A DNA stretch of 64,000 bases from CAVUEG01 sp963740525 (GTDB taxonomy: Bacteria > Actinomycetota > Actinomycetes > Propionibacteriales > Nocardioidaceae), in assembly GCA_963740525.1 (NCBI GenBank), contig CAVUEG010000011.1, positions 62,001 to 126,000 of the forward strand. The letters run 5' to 3'. Below the pieces are notes generated by a model. It was given only the letters and a program-made list of their open reading frames with translations. It was not told where the DNA came from and searched no databases. Position numbers and translations under genes: made by a program. How positions within the stretch are numbered: the first letter of the stretch is position 1; each line of letters opens with the position of its first letter. Shown here in pieces: positions 49,969 through 57,904 of this stretch.

Positions 49969-50041
49969 TGCCCCGGGTGGGATTCGAACCCACACTGGAT
50001 GGTGTTTGAGACCATTGCCTCTGCCATTGGGATACCGGGGC
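49969..50041 (-). tRNA. tRNA with anticodon CAA, tRNA-Leu(CAA)
   Basis: On the minus strand a 73-base tRNA runs from 50041. It has acceptor arms GCCCCGG and CCGGGGC, a D-arm region, a 5-bp anticodon stem ATGGT/ACCAT around CTCAAAC (anticodon CAA), and a T-arm GTGGG-TTCGAAT-CCCAC. The discriminator is A, and no CCA is encoded. The anticodon reads leucine UUG. The variable region is only a few bases instead of the long arm usual for tRNA-Leu, and the D-stem has a mismatch. The identity rests on the anticodon. Confidence 0.88.
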
Positions 50042-50113
50042 CGAGCCGCGACAACCTACCGGAGCCGGCTCGACCGGCTGCTGCGTACGCCGGAGGGAAG
50101 GGGGCGACTAGCC

Positions 50114-50766
50114 TTGACCGACGTGAGCCGAGACATGCCGCGCCGCCGGGTCGTGATCGCCGAGGACGAGGCGCTGATCCGGCTCGACCTGGCCGAGATG
50201 CTGGCCGAGGAGGGCTTCGAGGTCGTCGGCCAGGCCGGCGACGGTGAGCGGGCCGTCGCCCTGGCCGAGGAGCATCGTCCCGACCTCGTCGTCCTCGACG
50301 TCAAGATGCCGAAGCTGGACGGGATCGCGGCAGCCCAGCGGATCGCCTCGCAGCGGATCGCCCCGGTCGTCATCCTCACCGCCTTCAGCCAGCGCGAGCT
50401 CGTCGAGCGGGCCCGCGATGCCGGCGCCATGGCCTACCTGGTCAAGCCCTTCGGCAAGCCGACCTGGTCCCGGCCATCGAGATGGCGATGAGCCGGTTCG
50501 CGGAGGTCCAGCTCCTGGAGGCCGAGGTAGCGGACCTCTCCGAGCGGTTGGAGACGCGCAAGGCGGTCGACCGGGCCAAGGGGCTGCTCCAGCAGGAGCT
50601 GGGAGTCAGCGAGCCGGACGCGTTCCGGTGGATCCAGAAGACTGCCATGGACCTGCGCCTGTCGATGCGGCAGGTGGCCGACGGAGTGGTGACCCATGGG
50701 GCTGGACTGGCCCAGGGTGCCACTGAGGCGAATGACCGGGAGGCGCCCTGCCGAGACCCCGGATGA
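50114..50766 (+). CDS. ANTAR-domain response regulator (PdtaR type), one frameshift as read
   Basis: PdtaR-like regulators have a receiver domain and an ANTAR RNA-binding domain that acts on transcription antitermination. The receiver (VVIAEDEALIRLDLAEML, phosphoacceptor in VVLDVKMPKLDG, AYLVKPFGK) reads in one frame up to about 50456. The rest (MAMSRFAEVQLLEAEV, then DRAKGLLQQELGVSEPDAFRWIQK) continues in the next frame, so one base seems missing near 50456-50462. The start could be TTG 50114 (AAGGGGG 9 bases upstream), GTG 50123 or ATG 50135. Neighbouring pyk has similar errors, so this is probably one too. Confidence 0.88.
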
Positions 50767-50984
50767 CCCCGGACGACCCCGGATGAGCATGGACGGCGAT
50801 CTTCCCCACCTGAGAGCGGACAAAAACCCTGCCAGGTCACGAATTGGCAACGACAGGGACACCTTCGGCGTCTGGTCTGGGTATTGGCAGCGGTTTGGCG
50901 CTAGGTTGCGGCAGATCCGACATCACACGATGCCCTCGAGCACTTCGAGGTCGCCGGACATCCTCTCCCAGCACGGAGGCTCAA

Positions 50985-52274
50985 TTGAATCGCCCAACTC
51001 GCACCTGGCGCGCGGCAGTCGTCATCGCCGCTGCCTCCATGGCCCTCACCGCCTGCGGCGGCAGCTCCACCGACACCGCAAGCCAGCCTTCCTCCGGCGA
51101 GTCGTCGCCGACCGAGAGCACCGCACCCGTCAAGGGTGACGGCACCCTCACCATCGGTGAGCTGCTTCCGCAGACCGGTGACCTCGCGTTCCTCGGCCCA
51201 CCCGAGTTCGCGGGCGTCAAGACCGCCATCAACGACATCAACGCGGCCGGTGGAGTGCTCGGCAAGGACGTGGTGGAAGTTTCCGCCGACTCCGGTGACG
51301 GCACGCCCGACATCGCCGGCGCCCAGTCCGACAAGCTGCTCAACGCCGGCGTCGACGCCGTCATCGGTGCGGCCTCCTCGTCGGTGTCGCTGAGCGTCAT
51401 CGACAAGATCACCGGCGCCGGTGTCATCCAGTTCTCTCCGGCGAACACCTCGCCGGCGCTGGACGACCCGAAGGTCGACCCGAACAACCTGTACTTCCGT
51501 ACCGCACCCTCCGACGTGCTCCAGGGCGCCGTGTTGGCGAACCTCGTGCTCGCGGACGGCAAGAACAACGTCGCGATCCTGGCTCGCCAGGACTCGTACG
51601 GCGAGCTGCTGGCCAGCCAGGTCGAGAAGGGCATCAAGGCCGGCGGTGGCACCGTCGCGTCGAAGGTCCTCTACTCGGCCGATGCCACCAACTTCACCGC
51701 CGAGGTGAACCAGGTGGCGGCGACGAAGCCCGACGCCGTGGTCCTCATCGCGTTCAGCGAGACCACCAAGATCATCCCGACGATGATCTCGAAGGGCATC
51801 GGGCCCAAGGACCAGCAGATCTACTTCGTGGACGGCAACACCGCCGACTACTCGGCGGACTTCGCCAAGGGCACCCTGACCGGCGTCAAGGCCACCTACC
51901 CGGGTGCCGAGCTGACCGGTGACTTCAAGGCACGCCTGCTTGAGACGAACCCGAAGCTGAAGACGTTCACCTACGGCCCCGAGGCCTACGACGCCGTGAT
52001 GCTGGTGGCTCTCGCCGCCGTCGCCGCGGAGTCGGACGACCCGACGACCTTCGCTCCGAAGATCATCGAGGTCTCGAAGGACGGAACGGCCTGCACCAGC
52101 TTCTCTGAGTGTGCGGACCTGCTCGCCAACGGCGAGGACATCGACTACAACGGCGTCTCCGGACCCGTGGACCTCGGTGACAGCGGAAGCCCGACCAAGG
52201 CCACGATCGGTATCTTCCAGTACGACGCCAACAACACGTACAAGAACATCAAGTACGTCACCGGCGTGATCTGA
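50985..52274 (+). CDS. branched-chain amino acid ABC transporter substrate-binding lipoprotein (LivK-like)
   Basis: This periplasmic-binding protein type 1 delivers leucine, isoleucine, valine or related amino acids to a Liv permease. It has a lipoprotein signal with MALTAC (lipidated Cys24), then TLTIGELLPQTGDLAFLG and INDINAAGGVLGKDV, both typical of the family. The 429-residue frame starts at TTG 50985, where GGAGG lies 8 bases upstream; no ATG or GTG fits. Its permease and ATPases are encoded just downstream on the other strand. The 218-base gap before it holds no gene I can see. Confidence 0.92.
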   Translation: MNRPTRTWRAAVVIAAASMALTACGGSSTDTASQPSSGESSPTESTAPVKGDGTLTIGELLPQTGDLAFLGPPEFAGVKTAINDINAAGGVLGKDVVEVSADSGDGTPDIAGAQSDKLLNAGVDAVIGAASSSVSLSVIDKITGAGVIQFSPANTSPALDDPKVDPNNLYFRTAPSDVLQGAVLANLVLADGKNNVAILARQDSYGELLASQVEKGIKAGGGTVASKVLYSADATNFTAEVNQVAATKPDAVVLIAFSETTKIIPTMISKGIGPKDQQIYFVDGNTADYSADFAKGTLTGVKATYPGAELTGDFKARLLETNPKLKTFTYGPEAYDAVMLVALAAVAAESDDPTTFAPKIIEVSKDGTACTSFSECADLLANGEDIDYNGVSGPVDLGDSGSPTKATIGIFQYDANNTYKNIKYVTGVI

Positions 52275-52288
52275 TCCAACGCACGACA

Positions 52289-52321
52289 AGAGGGGCCCAG
52301 CCGAATCGGCTGGGCCCCTCT
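52289..52321. terminator. bidirectional terminator between convergent liv genes
   Basis: AGAGGGGCCCAGCC and GGCTGGGCCCCTCT form a perfect 14-bp stem around GAATC, followed by TTT on the plus strand and preceded by a short A-rich stretch (ACAAG). It lies 15 bases after the binding-protein stop and 25 bases before the end of livF, so it serves both transcripts. Confidence 0.92.
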
Positions 52322-52345
52322 TTGCGCGTCGCTGGCGGTCGCGGG

Positions 52346-53209
52346 TCAGGCCTTGGCGAGGGTTCCGAGGTAGAGCTGGATCACCTTGGGGTCGTTGATC
52401 AGGTCCTTGCCGCTGGCGGTGTAGGCGTTGCGGCCCTGGTCAAGGACGTAGCCGCGGTCGCAGATCTGCAGACAGCGCCGTGCGTTCTGCTCGACCATGA
52501 TCACCGAGACCCCGGCTCGGTTGATGCGCCGGGTCTGGACGAACACCTCGTCCTGGAGCACGGGGGAGAGGCCGGCGGAGGGCTCGTCGAGAAGCAGGAC
52601 CGACGGCTCCATCATCAGCGCTCGGCCCATGGCCACCATCTGACGTTCGCCGCCGGACAGGGACCCGGCCCGCTGGGCTCTGCGGTCGAGCAGGGCCGGG
52701 AACAGCTCGCCCACGAACTCGAAGCGCTTCTTGAACGACTTCGGCCGCTGGTAGACGCCCATCTCCAGGTTCTCCTGGATGGTCAGCGAGGGGAAGACGT
52801 TGTCCGACTGCGGCACGAAGCCGATCCCCTTGGTCACCAGGGAGTCGGCGCGCTCGTTGGTGATGTTGTCGCCCTTCAGGGTGACCTCACCCGAACGCAC
52901 CTTGACCAGCCCGAAGAGTGCCTTGAGCAGCGTGGACTTGCCGGCCCCGTTGGGCCCGATGATGCCGACGAGCTCCCCCTCCTGGCAGTACAGGTCACAG
53001 CCGTTGAGGATGTTGACGCCCGGGAGGTAGCCGGCGATCAGGTTGTCCGCACGCAGCACCGCGCCCTCGGCCCCCTTGAGGTGGGCAGTGCGGTCGATCT
53101 CCTCTGCACCGGAGGAGCCGGAGGTGCTCTCGGGTGCGTCGAGGAACTCCTCGCCGGGCTCGTCGGCAGCGTGGCGCGCGGGCTCCGGGTTCGCGGTGGA
53201 GTCGGTCAT
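52346..53209 (-). CDS. livF: branched-chain amino acid ABC transporter ATPase LivF-like
   Basis: This ATPase drives Liv import with LivG. The 287-residue protein has Walker A GPNGAGKST, signature LSGGERQMV, Walker B VLLLDEPSAGL and the switch histidine replaced by Gln in MVEQNARR, which is normal for LivF. The family-typical NVFPSLTIQENLEMG is present. It carries an acidic N-terminal extension of about 45 residues before the domain. The start overlaps the livG stop by 4 bases. Confidence 0.95.
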   Translation of the reverse strand: MTDSTANPEPARHAADEPGEEFLDAPESTSGSSGAEEIDRTAHLKGAEGAVLRADNLIAGYLPGVNILNGCDLYCQEGELVGIIGPNGAGKSTLLKALFGLVKVRSGEVTLKGDNITNERADSLVTKGIGFVPQSDNVFPSLTIQENLEMGVYQRPKSFKKRFEFVGELFPALLDRRAQRAGSLSGGERQMVAMGRALMMEPSVLLLDEPSAGLSPVLQDEVFVQTRRINRAGVSVIMVEQNARRCLQICDRGYVLDQGRNAYTASGKDLINDPKVIQLYLGTLAKA

Positions 53210-54171
53210 AGGTGCTTGCTCCTTCGGCCGGCGGTCTGGCCCTCATGGATCTCGCGGTCGGCCTCCGCCAGGATCTGTTCTTCGAGGTCCTCGCTGAGGT
53301 CCTGGTCGTGGTGTGAACCGAGATAGGCGTCGATGACCCGCTGGTCGGCCATGACGGCGTCGGGCGGACCCTCCGCAACCACCTCTCCCTGGGCCATCAC
53401 GATCACCCAGTCGGAGATGTCGCGCACCATGTCCATGTCGTGCTCGACGAAGAGCACGGTCCGGCCCTCGTCGCGCATCGACTTCACGTGGCCCAGCAGC
53501 GACTGCTTCAGCGCCGGGTTCACCCCGGCCATCGGCTCGTCCAGCATCACGAGCTCGGGGTCGGCCATCAGCGCGCGTGCCATCTCGAGGAGCTTGCGTT
53601 GACCACCGGAGAGCGAGCCGGCGAAGTCCTCGCGCTTCTTGATCAGCAGGAAGCGCTCGAGCAGCGCGTCGGCCTTCTCGGTGTTCGACTTCTCCTGGGC
53701 CCGCCACAAGGGGGCGAACATGGCGCGGAGCAGGGTCTCGCCCTGCTGTCCCACGGCACCGACGCGCATGTTCTCCAGCACGGTCAGCTTGGAGAGCACC
53801 TTCGTCAGCTGGAAGGTGCGGATCATCCCCATCCGGGCCACCTTGTACGCCGAGACGCCGTTCAGGGACTTGTCGTTGAAGGACCAGGTCCCCTCCTGGG
53901 GCCTGTCGAAGCCGGTGAGCAGGTTGAAGAACGTCGTCTTGCCGGCACCGTTGGGCCCGATCAGAGCCGTGATCACGCCTCTCTGGATCTCGAGGTGCGC
54001 CACGTTGACCGCGGTCAGACCGCCGAACTGTCGGCGGATCCCGTCGGCGACGATGATCGGGTCCGGCTTGGCCGCCCCGGGCTCATGACGCACGTCGGCG
54101 AGCCCGGCCTGTCCGGTCTCCTTGGTGGACGAGCTGACGCCCGAGGGCGGCGTGGTCGTGTCAGCGGGCAT
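53206..54171 (-). CDS. livG: branched-chain amino acid ABC transporter ATPase LivG-like
   Basis: This second ATPase pairs with LivF. The 321-residue protein has Walker A GPNGAGKTT, signature LSGGQRKLLEMARAL, Walker B LVMLDEPMAGVNP with the LivG-typical GVNP, and the switch histidine in FVEHDMDMV. It has polar extensions at both ends, about 40 residues before the domain and about 35 acidic residues after it. The start overlaps livM by 11 bases. Confidence 0.95.
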   Translation of the reverse strand: MPADTTTPPSGVSSSTKETGQAGLADVRHEPGAAKPDPIIVADGIRRQFGGLTAVNVAHLEIQRGVITALIGPNGAGKTTFFNLLTGFDRPQEGTWSFNDKSLNGVSAYKVARMGMIRTFQLTKVLSKLTVLENMRVGAVGQQGETLLRAMFAPLWRAQEKSNTEKADALLERFLLIKKREDFAGSLSGGQRKLLEMARALMADPELVMLDEPMAGVNPALKQSLLGHVKSMRDEGRTVLFVEHDMDMVRDISDWVIVMAQGEVVAEGPPDAVMADQRVIDAYLGSHHDQDLSEDLEEQILAEADREIHEGQTAGRRSKHL

Positions 54172-55159
54172 CGAGGGCCAGCTCCCTTCGGTCTCCGAAG
54201 ACTCCCTGTGGGCGGTAGATCATCAGGAGCATCAGTGCGAGCCCCATGAAGATGAAGCGCATCAGGCTGGCTTGGTTGCTGTCCATGATCCAGGTGGGGA
54301 TGATCGGGTTGGCTCCGCCGGTGGCCTGGCCGAAGAGCAGGTCGAGGAAGCTGAGCAGGAACCAGAAGATCAGCGTTCCGGCGACTGGCCCGAGGACTCG
54401 GGCGGCACCGCCGACGAGCAAGACGGTGTAGGCGAAGAACGTGGTGTCCGTGGCGAAGAATGACGGGTTGATGGCCGCGTGCTGGAGTGCGGTCAGGAAG
54501 CCGGCGAGCGCACCGAACATGCCACCGATGATCAGCGACTGCATCTTGTAGGAGTAGACGTTCTTCCCGAGGCTGCGCACCGCGTCCTCGTCCTCGCGGA
54601 TGCTCTTGAGCACGCGACCCCAGGGACTGCGCATCAGCAGCCAGACGATCAGGCACGAGACCGCGACGAGCGACCAGCCCACGAGCCCGACCCAGAAGTC
54701 GTACGGCCGCCAGGAGACGACACCGGGGATGCTGACGCTGCTGTGGAACGGGTTGAGGCCGGCGAAGGTGCGGCTGAAGGACTGCAGCCCGTCCTGACCG
54801 CCGAAGTACTCCAGCAGGCTCACCGATCCCACGGTCTGCCGGATGATCTCGGCTGCGGCGATGGTCACGATGGCCAGGTAGTCCGCGCGCAGCCGCAGGG
54901 TGGGGATACCGAGCAGCAGCGCCAGGACCACGGTGAGCGCCAGCCCGATGAGGATGCCGACCCAGAAGGAGAGTCCGAAGGTCGCCACGGCGGAGGCCAT
55001 CGCGTAACCCGCGACCGCCATGAAGCCCGCTTGTCCGAAGTTGAGCAGTCCGGTGTACCCGAAGTGCACGTTCAGGCCGATGGCGGCCAGGCAGTACACC
55101 GCCGCCACCGGGCCGAGGCCCTGCTGGAGTGCTTGGCTGAAGATCTGATGCCAGTCCAT
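54161..55159 (-). CDS. livM: branched-chain amino acid ABC transporter permease LivM-like
   Basis: LivM is one of the two membrane permeases. The 332-residue protein has about nine membrane segments, LNVHFGYTGLLNFGQAGFMAVAGYA near the N-terminus (here starting GLNVHFGYTGLLNFGQ), and the EAA-like coupling loop RSPWGRVLKSIREDEDAVRSLG contacted by the ATPases. AGGAG precedes the ATG. It is 10 bases downstream of livH, in the order livH-livM-livG-livF. Confidence 0.95.
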   Translation of the reverse strand: MDWHQIFSQALQQGLGPVAAVYCLAAIGLNVHFGYTGLLNFGQAGFMAVAGYAMASAVATFGLSFWVGILIGLALTVVLALLLGIPTLRLRADYLAIVTIAAAEIIRQTVGSVSLLEYFGGQDGLQSFSRTFAGLNPFHSSVSIPGVVSWRPYDFWVGLVGWSLVAVSCLIVWLLMRSPWGRVLKSIREDEDAVRSLGKNVYSYKMQSLIIGGMFGALAGFLTALQHAAINPSFFATDTTFFAYTVLLVGGAARVLGPVAGTLIFWFLLSFLDLLFGQATGGANPIIPTWIMDSNQASLMRFIFMGLALMLLMIYRPQGVFGDRRELALDAR

Positions 55160-55169
55160 ACCTGTCTCC

Positions 55170-56555
55170 TTAGCCGACTCGCTGGGCCTTGCCGAGGAGG
55201 CCCTGCGGCCTGATCAGCAACACGATGATGAGGACGACCAGCGCGCCGACGAACTTCAGCTCAGCCGGGATGAACAACGTGGACACCTCGATGAAGATCC
55301 CGATCACCAGGGCGCCGACGATCGCGCCCCAGGCGGTGCCCAGGCCTCCGAGGACGACGGCGGCGAAGACCAGGAGCAGGATCTTGAACCCGACCTGGTA
55401 GTCGAAGCCCTGGCTCATGCCGAGGAGGACGCCGGACAGCCCTGCCAGTCCGGCGCCGACCACCCATACCACGGAGATGACCCGGTCCACGTTGATGCCG
55501 GACGCCGCCGAGAGTGCGGTGTTGTCCGCCACGGCCCGAGTGGCCTTGCCGATCCGGGTGCGCTGGAGGGCCAGGGTGACCAGAACCAGCACGATCGTCG
55601 AGAAGATCAGGATCCCGATGTCCTTGGGGGTGATCAGGACCGGGCCGATCTTGTAGGGGGCCGAGGTGGCGTACTGCGAGTACTGGTGAGTTCCGGCGCC
55701 CGCGAAGTACTGGTACACGTTGCGCAGGAAGATCGACAGTCCGATGCTCACCACCATCATCGCCACGACGCCAGTGCCGCGGCGACGAAGCGGCTGCCAC
55801 AGACCCTTGTCCTGCACCCAGCCGAAGACGCCCGAGAGGACTGCCGCGACCACGACCGCGAAGAGCACGGTGAGGTTGAGGCTTCCGATGTGGATCGTGC
55901 CGGGCAGGGCGTCGACGCCGTACGCCACCACGGCGCCGAACGTGATCAGCTCGCCGTGCGCGAAGTTCGTGAGCCCGGTGGTGCCGAAGATCATGGACAG
56001 GCCGAGTGAGGCCATGGCCAGCAGCAGGGCGAACACCAGGCCGCCTACGGCCAGCTGCAGAGCCTGGACGGCCTTGCTGGTGCTGACCGTCGTCAGGTCG
56101 CCGATCGGGAACGTCACGAAGACATCGCTGTCCAGCTTGAGCGTGAGCTTCAGGGAGACCTGCTTCGGGTTCCGCAGTGCGGCGCCCTCAGGAAGCGACT
56201 TGGTGTCGATGTTCACCGTGAAGGTCTTGCCGAGGTTGTCGATCGCGGCACCGGGCAACGCGATGTCGAAGACGCCGCTCTGGTCGCTGGTGCCTTCGCC
56301 GACGACCTTGCCGGCCTCGTCCTTGACGACGATCTTGACGTCGGGGACCGGCGCGGGCGGCGACTCGCGGCGGTCGCTCAGACATCCTTGGATGTGGATG
56401 GTGTCGTCCTGGCGCGCCGCGGGCTTCGTGCAGGCCTCGGCGGCCGAGGCGCTACCGGCGGCCGCGATACCGGCGACGAACAAGGTCGACACCATGACCA
56501 GCGGGGCCACCACTGCCAGGAACAGCGCGGTGATGCTTCTCGGTCGAGCGTGCAT
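55170..56555 (-). CDS. livH: LivH-like permease with secreted N-terminal Ig/prealbumin-like domain
   Basis: The C-terminal part (about residues 160-461) is a LivH permease with SMIFGTTGLTNFAHGELI and the coupling loop RTRIGKATRAVADN. It is preceded by a signal-like hydrophobic segment (residues 8-38, ending SASAAEA) and about 110 extracytoplasmic residues. These contain PDVKIVVKDEAGKVVGEG and GVFDIALPG, the pattern of carboxypeptidase-regulatory/prealbumin-like beta domains. Cys42 and Cys58 could form a disulfide. Ordinary LivH is about 300 residues without this domain. AGGAG precedes the ATG, and one uninterrupted frame covers both parts. Confidence 0.9.
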   Translation of the reverse strand: MHARPRSITALFLAVVAPLVMVSTLFVAGIAAAGSASAAEACTKPAARQDDTIHIQGCLSDRRESPPAPVPDVKIVVKDEAGKVVGEGTSDQSGVFDIALPGAAIDNLGKTFTVNIDTKSLPEGAALRNPKQVSLKLTLKLDSDVFVTFPIGDLTTVSTSKAVQALQLAVGGLVFALLLAMASLGLSMIFGTTGLTNFAHGELITFGAVVAYGVDALPGTIHIGSLNLTVLFAVVVAAVLSGVFGWVQDKGLWQPLRRRGTGVVAMMVVSIGLSIFLRNVYQYFAGAGTHQYSQYATSAPYKIGPVLITPKDIGILIFSTIVLVLVTLALQRTRIGKATRAVADNTALSAASGINVDRVISVVWVVGAGLAGLSGVLLGMSQGFDYQVGFKILLLVFAAVVLGGLGTAWGAIVGALVIGIFIEVSTLFIPAELKFVGALVVLIIVLLIRPQGLLGKAQRVG

Positions 56556-56837
56556 GAGACTCCTGTTGCCTCGGTGATGCCCACGGTGATGCGGGGTGAC
56601 GCTGGACTATAGCGACCGCGCGGGCTCGTACGGCAGCCCGCGGATGCTCCCCCCGACCCGCGTCGTACCCGACACTAGATCCCTTTGGCGCCCAGGGGCC
56701 ACATAGTGACGCAATTCTGGTCAGGTGTTTGTTGAGGGCTCGCGCCGACCAGGACCAAGAAGACGGGCCTCCTCTTCCGCCGGGGTGACGATGCGCGTAA
56801 TCTCTCCCCGCTACCGACCCGAGACAGGGGGTGCCCC

Positions 56838-57425
56838 GTGGCCCGCCATCCGTTGCACGTGCGTGAGGCCACCCCGGCCGACGCTCCTGCGCTGCTGACC
56901 ATCTGGTCAGAGATGTCGCGACGTCAGCAGCCCGAGTGCAACGCCGAGGACGAGGCGACGCGGGCGGTCGCCAGGATCGCCGCCGACCCGGACGAGCGAC
57001 TCCTGTTGGCCACGCTCGGCGACGAGGTGGCCGGTGCCGTGCACCTGCGGCGGGCGCCGATCTCCCCGATGATGACCGAGTGGGCGGTCCACGTCTCGCA
57101 CCTCCAGGTCCGCCCCGACTTCCGTCGGCACGGGGTGGGGAGCCAACTGATGGAGGCCGCCGTGTCCTGGGCCGAGGAGAAGGACCTCAACCACGTACTC
57201 GCCCTCTCGGCCACCAGCTCCCGCGAGGCGAACCGCTTCATGGCCCGCCTCGGCCTGGGCCAGGTCGCGGTCGTCCGCGTGGCGCTCACCAGCACCCTGC
57301 GCGGCAAGCTGCCTGCGGACCTCGCCGTACGACGGCTGCCCGGACGGATGCGGCACCAGAAGGCGATCGGGCACGTGCTCGCGGAACGACGCTCGATGCG
57401 TCGGATGCAGAGCGAGTCGCAGTAG
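56838..57425 (+). CDS. GNAT-family N-acetyltransferase
   Basis: The 195-residue protein has the GNAT fold with the acetyl-CoA motif LQVRPDFRRHGVGSQLMEAA (about residues 92-111) and a C-terminal basic extension (MRHQKAIGHVLAERRSMRRM). The acceptor is unknown. It starts at GTG 56838 behind AGGGGG. The 282-base gap between livH and this gene contains no further gene; it presumably holds both divergent promoters, with TAATCT near 56795 as a weak candidate. Confidence 0.85.
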   Translation: MARHPLHVREATPADAPALLTIWSEMSRRQQPECNAEDEATRAVARIAADPDERLLLATLGDEVAGAVHLRRAPISPMMTEWAVHVSHLQVRPDFRRHGVGSQLMEAAVSWAEEKDLNHVLALSATSSREANRFMARLGLGQVAVVRVALTSTLRGKLPADLAVRRLPGRMRHQKAIGHVLAERRSMRRMQSESQ

Positions 57426-57431
57426 CCGACG

Positions 57432-57849
57432 TCAGACGAACTTGGCGGCCGGCACCAGAGCGCAGGTGATCCGGGAGGTGCAGACGCGCTTGCCCTCCTC
57501 GTCGGTGATCACCACCTCGTAGCTGGCCGTGCTGCGGCCGAGGTGGACCGCCGTGGCCACGCCGGTCACGACCCCGCTTCGCGCCGCTCGGTGATGGGTG
57601 GCGTTGATGTCGACACCTACGGAGAGCTCGGTCCGGGTAGGCGTGCAACGCCGAACCGATCGAGCCGAGGGTCTCGGCCAGGACGACCGACGCGCCACCG
57701 TGCAGCAGGCCGTAGGGCTGCGTGTTTCCCTCGACCGGCATCGTGGCGACGATGCGCTCCGGGGTGATCTCGGTGATCTCGATGCCCATCTTCTCGTTGA
57801 GGGCGCCCATGCCCTGGGGCATCTGGGAGAGGAAGGTGTCGATGTCCAT
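57432..57849 (-). CDS. hotdog-fold thioesterase (PaaI/MenI type), one frameshift as read
   Basis: Hotdog thioesterases hydrolyse acyl-CoA esters. The N-terminal part (MDIDTFLSQMPQGMG through YGLLHGGASVVLAETLGS, with the conserved HGG and catalytic Glu) reads in one frame. The rest (ELSVGVDINATHHRAAR through TCALVPAAKFV) reads in another. The break lies near 57628-57640, where one or two bases are off. The joined protein is about 140 residues, normal for the family. Its substrate (for example DHNA-CoA or phenylacetyl-CoA) cannot be decided. It is convergent with the GNAT gene. Confidence 0.85.
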
Positions 57850-57904
57850 GCGGACCATTCTGTCCTGTGCTCCGGGTGTCCCCACCGGCGGATAGAGTCG
57901 CACC

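Noticed and set aside
48404..50009. Pyruvate kinase extending into the tRNA gene up to the TGA at 50007-50009
   Set aside because: The added residues are unlike any PykA C-terminus and would overlap the tRNA; a lost stop codon is more likely.
48484..50766. Programmed ribosomal frameshifting in pyk and the ANTAR regulator
   Set aside because: Breaks are too many, occur in both directions, and lack a shared slippery site or downstream structure; clustered data errors explain them better.
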